In this document: piece after piece, positions 63,850-64,000 of the stretch
Position numbering within the stretch: position 1 is the stretch's first letter
Layout: the number at the start of each line of letters is the position of its first letter
Origin: Cryptomeria japonica
Taxonomy: Eukaryota; Streptophyta; Pinopsida; Cupressales; Cupressaceae
Length of the DNA stretch: 64,000 nt
Direction: 5' to 3'
NCBI RefSeq assembly: GCF_030272615.1
Contig: NC_081415.1
Location: 368,967,667-369,031,666, forward strand
Translations under genes and position numbers: made by a program
Notes under the pieces: generated by a model
Told to the model about the DNA's origin: nothing
What the model saw: only the letters and a program-made list of their open reading frames with translations
Database searches by the model: none

Positions 63850-64000
63850 AATGTTACACATATATTTTGGAGAGAAGTTAGCACTATTGTTTACACATTC
63901 AACCGAGTGCATATTAAAGGTGATTGTGGTAAGACTCCTTATGAGCTATGGTTTGGTCATGTTCCTATAGTTAGATATTTCATAATTTTTGGAAGTAAAT
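63850..64000 (+). pseudogene. Copia B integrase, continuation, runs off window
   Basis: Beginning in the AATGT duplication, the same frame as before the insertion reads HIFWREVSTIVYTFNRVHIK, then KTPYELWFGHVPIVRYFIIF and GSK at the edge. This is the integrase segment that directly follows the ARNML stretch at 60880. It aligns with the 5787-5473 segment of copia 1. Confidence 0.9.

Larger units (their letters stand above)
46682..64000 (+). mobile_element. Copia B, split by two later LTR insertions
   Basis: The visible parts are gag (46682-47447), protease (47457-47824), integrase start (60308-60898) and integrase continuation (63850-64000, running off the edge). The inserts at 47825-60302 and 60899-63849 each have a 5-bp duplication, and the copia frame continues across both. 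The reverse transcriptase would lie beyond 64000. Confidence 0.92.

Noticed and set aside
1-64000. CRISPR arrays, operons, ribosome binding sites, tRNA or rRNA genes
   Set aside because: None seen; the content is plant nuclear repeats, and short repeats present are LTR modules or simple tandem repeats.

Overview
This is a repeat-dominated piece of a large plant nuclear genome. It is AT-rich and carries plant-type Ty1/copia, Ty3/gypsy and L1-type LINE sequences, solo LTRs and a gene fragment that reads like a plant PPR protein. I see no intact host gene, no rRNA or tRNA gene and no bacterial feature. The long LTRs, old broken copies and heavy nesting fit a gymnosperm-sized genome, but the species cannot be named from the sequence. 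Two 500-base runs of N (11143-11642 and 46182-46681) are assembly gaps of unknown true size.

Left part (1-23.6 kb). A broken minus-strand ORF of unknown type runs off the left edge, followed by a 2-kb array of repeated 'TTTCGC-TA-TTCGC' and 'CACGAAA-CGAGA-CCGTT-GATC' modules. A degraded minus-strand copia element (copia 1, 3223-8541) has a CACTA-like sequence inserted 42 bp into its 3' LTR. After an unclassified block and gap 1 comes a minus-strand gypsy element (gag, zinc knuckle, protease and one LTR, 11643-16599). It inserted into the gag of another copia element (copia C, 16600-18898), whose LTR was itself hit by an 840-bp LTR. A LINE relic and a pol-less copia derivative (copia D, 21019-23576, TSD GTAAG) follow.

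Middle part (23.6-46.2 kb). This holds a lone copia-type LTR with primer site, a second LINE relic, a TA microsatellite, a 799-bp solo LTR (TSD TGGAA), a tandem duplication and a non-coding LTR element (35993-39436, TSD CATAT) that contains a 508-bp inverted-repeat element. An L1-type LINE on the minus strand (about 40.4-46.2 kb) has endonuclease, reverse transcriptase, zinc finger and RNase H. An extra downstream ORF starts in an ATGA overlap with the RNase H stop codon.

Right part (46.7-64 kb). A plus-strand copia element (copia B) is split twice. A 12.5-kb gag-only LTR element with 4.4-kb LTRs (47825-60302, TSD GGTGA) sits at the protease/integrase boundary. A composite LTR insertion (60899-63849, TSD AATGT) lies inside the integrase core. 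In both cases the copia reading frame continues on the far side. The 4.4-kb LTRs carry captured fragments of a PPR gene, the module array also seen at 0.9-2.8 kb, and a 119-codon ORF. The most interesting items are the LINE third ORF, the PPR capture in an LTR, the pol-less 12.5-kb element with repeated primer-site-like sequences, and a short palindrome shared by the 5' ends of several different LTR families.
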